A stretch of 64,000 bases of DNA from NCBI RefSeq assembly GCF_002531725.1, contig NZ_NWSQ01000001.1:310001-374000 (forward strand), given 5' to 3'. A model generated the notes under the pieces. The model did no database searches. It saw nothing but the letters and a program-made list of their open reading frames with translations, and was not told where the DNA came from. The position numbers were made by a program, and so were the translations under genes. This DNA is from Rhizobium sp. L43 (GTDB taxonomy: Bacteria > Pseudomonadota > Alphaproteobacteria > Rhizobiales > Rhizobiaceae). Of the stretch, positions 61,526 to 64,000 are shown piece after piece (within the stretch, counting starts at the first letter, position 1; each line of letters starts with the position of its first letter).

Positions 61526-62854
61526 ATGAGCTATCACAACCCCTACACCCCGCCGCGCAAATCCGCGACGTTCGATGACTATACGCTCGCCGAAATCCGC
61601 CGTGCGGCTGCGACCGGTATCTATGATATCCGCGGCGCCGGCACCAAGCGCAAGGTTCCGCATTTCGACGATCTGCTGTTTCTCGGCGCCTCGATCTCGC
61701 GCTATCCGCTCGAAGGCTACCGCGAGAAGTGCGACACGACAGTGGTGCTCGGCTCCCGTTTCGCCAAGAAACCGATCACGCTGAAGACGCCGATCACCAT
61801 TGCCGGCATGAGCTTCGGCGCGCTGTCCGGCAATGCCAAGGAAGCGCTCGGTCGCGGCGCAACAATCGCCGGCACGTCGACCACGACAGGCGACGGCGGC
61901 ATGACGGATGAGGAACGCGGTCATTCGCAGACGCTGGTCTACCAATATCTGCCGTCGCGCTACGGCATGAACCCTAGGGATTTGCGCCGCGCCGATGCGA
62001 TCGAAGTCGTGGTCGGCCAAGGCGCCAAGCCCGGCGGCGGCGGCATGCTGCTCGGCCAGAAGATCTCCGACCGCGTCGCCAATATGCGCAATCTGCCGAA
62101 GGGCATCGACCAGCGCTCGGCCTGCCGCCATCCTGACTGGACCGGTCCCGATGATCTGGAAATCAAGATCATGGAGCTGCGCGAGATCACCGATTGGGAA
62201 AAACCGATCTACGTCAAGGTCGGTGGCGCGCGTCCATATTACGACACCGCTCTTGCGGTAAAGGCTGGCGCCGACGTCGTCGTGCTCGACGGCATGCAGG
62301 GCGGCACGGCGGCGACGCAGGACGTCTTCATCGAGAATGTCGGCATGCCGACACTTGCCTGCATTCGTCCGGCCGTCCAGGCGCTGCAGGATCTCGGCAT
62401 GCACCGCAAGGTGCAGCTGATCGTTTCCGGCGGCATCCGCTCGGGCGCCGACGTTGCCAAGGCGCTGGCGCTCGGCGCCGATGCGGTGGCGATCGGCACG
62501 GCGGCGCTCGTCGCCATCGGCGACAACGACCCGCATTGGGAAGAGGAATATCAGAAGCTCGGCACCACGGCCGGCGCCTATGACGACTGGCATGAAGGCA
62601 AGGATCCGGCCGGCATCACCACCCAGGATCCGGAGCTCGCAAAACGCCTCGACCCGGTTGCGGCCGGCCGCCGCCTCGCCAACTACCTCAAGGTCATGAC
62701 GCTCGAGGCTCAGACGATCGCGCGTGCCTGCGGCAAGAACCACCTGCACAATCTCGAGCCGGAAGACCTGGTCGCACTGACGATCGAGGCATCGGCCATG
62801 GCGCAGGTGCCGCTCGCCGGCACCAACTGGATTCCCGGCAAGGGAGGCTTCTGA
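61526..62854 (+). CDS. glxD: GlxD, FMN-binding glutamate synthase-like subunit
   Basis: The start at 61526 has GAGGGA upstream; 442 residues. It is a glutamate synthase catalytic core with FMN barrel motifs (TIAGMSFGALSGNAKEALG, VVLDGMQGGTAATQDVF, IVSGGIRSGADVAKAL). Cys ligands of the iron-sulfur cluster are probably in QRSACRHPDW and the C-terminal part. It would reduce 2-oxoglutarate with an amine to form glutamate or N-methylglutamate. It acts with GlxB and GlxC. Confidence 0.9.
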   Translation: MSYHNPYTPPRKSATFDDYTLAEIRRAAATGIYDIRGAGTKRKVPHFDDLLFLGASISRYPLEGYREKCDTTVVLGSRFAKKPITLKTPITIAGMSFGALSGNAKEALGRGATIAGTSTTTGDGGMTDEERGHSQTLVYQYLPSRYGMNPRDLRRADAIEVVVGQGAKPGGGGMLLGQKISDRVANMRNLPKGIDQRSACRHPDWTGPDDLEIKIMELREITDWEKPIYVKVGGARPYYDTALAVKAGADVVVLDGMQGGTAATQDVFIENVGMPTLACIRPAVQALQDLGMHRKVQLIVSGGIRSGADVAKALALGADAVAIGTAALVAIGDNDPHWEEEYQKLGTTAGAYDDWHEGKDPAGITTQDPELAKRLDPVAAGRRLANYLKVMTLEAQTIARACGKNHLHNLEPEDLVALTIEASAMAQVPLAGTNWIPGKGGF

Positions 62855-62861
62855 TTTCTAC

Positions 62862-62884
62862 CGGCCGGGCAAAAGTCCCGGCCG
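62862..62884 (+). terminator. GC-rich hairpin between glxD and glnT
   Basis: CGGCCGGG and CCCGGCCG form a perfect 8-bp stem with a seven-base loop. It lacks a clean U-tract, so it may be a weak terminator or mRNA-stability element that lowers glnT relative to glxD. Confidence 0.5.
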
Positions 62885-62934
62885 TCTCATATCCATAACC
62901 TAAGTGTCTCCAAGAAATCCAAAGGGGAACGAGA

Positions 62935-64000
62935 ATGACACTGGACCTTGCTGCTTTTGCCAGAGACAAAGGCATCAAATATTTCATGATCAGCTACACG
63001 GACCTGTTCGGCGGTCAACGCGCCAAACTGGTCCCGGCTGAAGCCATTGCCGACATGCAGAAGGATGGCGCCGGTTTCGCGGGCTTCGCGACCTGGCTCG
63101 ATCTGACGCCGGCCCATCCCGACCTGTTTGCGGTTCCCGATGCTTCCTCCGTCATCCAGCTCCCATGGAAGAAGGACGTCGCCTGGGTTGCCGCCGACTG
63201 CGTCATGGACGATCAGCCGGTCGAACAGGCACCGCGCGTGCTGCTGAAAAGACTGGTCGCCGAAGCTGCGAAAGAAGGGCTCCGGGTAAAAACCGGCGTC
63301 GAGCCCGAGTTCTTTCTCATCTCATCCGACGGCTCGGTGATTTCAGATCAGTTCGATACCGCCGAGAAGCCTTGCTACGATCAGCAGGCGGTGATGCGCC
63401 GCTACGATGTCATCGCCGAGATTTGCGATTACATGCTCGAGCTCGGCTGGAAGCCCTATCAGAACGACCACGAGGACGCGAACGGCCAGTTCGAGATGAA
63501 CTGGGAATATGACGACGCGCTCCAGACGGCGGACAAGCACTCCTTCTTCAAGTTCATGGTCAAGTCGGTCGCCGAAAAGCACGGCCTTCGCGCCACCTTC
63601 ATGCCGAAGCCGTTCAAGGGCCTGACCGGAAACGGCTGCCATGCCCACATCTCGGTCTGGGACGTCGACGGCAAGGTCAACGCCTTCGCCGACAAGGAAA
63701 TGGCCTTCGGGCTCTCCGCCCAGGGTAAAACCTTCCTCGGCGGCATCATGAAACATGCCTCCGCATTGGCCGCGATCACCAATCCGACGGTCAATTCCTA
63801 CAAGCGCATCAACGCACCGCGCACCACATCGGGCGCTACCTGGTCGCCGAACACCGTCACCTGGACGGGCAACAACCGCACCCACATGGTGCGCGTGCCG
63901 GGGCCGGGACGTTTCGAGCTGCGCCTGCCGGATGGTGCGGTCAACCCGTACCTCTTACAGGCGATCATTATCGCCGCCGGCCTCGACGGTATCCGCAGCC
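62935..64000 (+). CDS. glnT: GlnT, type III-like glutamine synthetase / gamma-glutamylmethylamide synthetase, 3' end outside
   Basis: ATG 62935 follows AAAGGGGA; the frame stays open to the window end (355 codons). Glutamine synthetase motifs are intact: EPEFFLISSDG (Glu ligands), HEDANGQFEMNWEY, NGCHAHISVW and KRINAPRTTSGATWSPN. It matches the GlnT/GmaS branch encoded next to glxBCD, which ligates ammonia or methylamine to glutamate with ATP. The neighbouring N-methylglutamate synthase-like genes favour the methylamine role, but this is inference. Confidence 0.9.
   Translation, partial: MTLDLAAFARDKGIKYFMISYTDLFGGQRAKLVPAEAIADMQKDGAGFAGFATWLDLTPAHPDLFAVPDASSVIQLPWKKDVAWVAADCVMDDQPVEQAPRVLLKRLVAEAAKEGLRVKTGVEPEFFLISSDGSVISDQFDTAEKPCYDQQAVMRRYDVIAEICDYMLELGWKPYQNDHEDANGQFEMNWEYDDALQTADKHSFFKFMVKSVAEKHGLRATFMPKPFKGLTGNGCHAHISVWDVDGKVNAFADKEMAFGLSAQGKTFLGGIMKHASALAAITNPTVNSYKRINAPRTTSGATWSPNTVTWTGNNRTHMVRVPGPGRFELRLPDGAVNPYLLQAIIIAAGLDGIRS

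Noticed and set aside
1..64000. CRISPR array or prophage
   Set aside because: No regularly spaced short repeats with unique spacers and no phage structural gene block; the S74-domain protein alone is not enough.

Overview
The window is about 61% GC and its gene content and order point to a Rhizobium-type alphaproteobacterium (Rhizobium/Agrobacterium/Sinorhizobium group). The clearest sign is the sarcosine oxidase block (soxB-soxD-soxA-soxG) divergent from glxA, followed by glxB-glxC-glxD-glnT. DUF982, a Tad-type pilus cluster and typical rhizobial intergenic palindromes agree. This is inference from sequence; no search was run.

Layout. (1) 1-16263: mostly secreted or envelope-associated proteins. 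They are a Sel1-repeat protein (cut by the window edge), a peptidase S74-type chaperone-domain protein, an ICMT-like membrane protein, a propeller-NlpC/P60 protein, and two small hypotheticals. Then comes a tight five-gene run: DUF4384-OmpA, caspase-EF-hand-DUF4384, trypsin-caspase-DUF4384, serpin, and pseudokinase-TM-FGE/sulfatase-like. (2) 16264-34150: a patchwork of small metabolic, acetyltransferase, transporter and toxin-antitoxin genes. It holds several broken genes and duplicated fragments: an O-methyltransferase tail, HAD-tail direct repeats, a tautomerase remnant, a frameshifted LysR and a serine hydrolase with an in-frame TGA. (3) 34154-46315: a Tad/Flp-like pilus cluster enriched in FHA domains, with two CpaF-type ATPases and no visible secretin. 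(4) 46390-51959: an RNA-repair locus, rtcR / sigma-54 promoter / rsr (Ro60) / five tandem Y-RNA-like genes / rtcB. (5) 52210-64000: a small orphan gene, then the sox and glx-glnT methylated-amine block, ending in a glnT cut by the window edge.

Most interesting. Between rsr and rtcB (47861-48535, minus strand) are five tandem structured RNAs. All share a GAATGC...ACTACA signature and two covarying helices. Four carry tRNA-like modules in permuted order. One of these has an encoded CCA between the acceptor halves, one is opened in the D-loop instead of the anticodon region, and the fifth unit carries a plain hairpin. Second is the protease/inhibitor cluster: an active-looking caspase, a trypsin fused to a caspase whose catalytic His is Gln, and a serpin whose reactive loop offers Arg-Ser, suited to the trypsin's Asp-containing specificity pocket. 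Beside them sits a pseudokinase-FGE receptor-like protein.

Working picture: the Rtc locus would be switched on by RNA damage sensed by the CARF-type domain of RtcR, making Rsr, Y RNAs and the RtcB ligase together. The sox/glx/glnT genes would oxidise sarcosine and handle methylamine/glutamine nitrogen. The caspase-trypsin-serpin set looks like an envelope-localised, self-restrained proteolytic cascade; its role is unknown.
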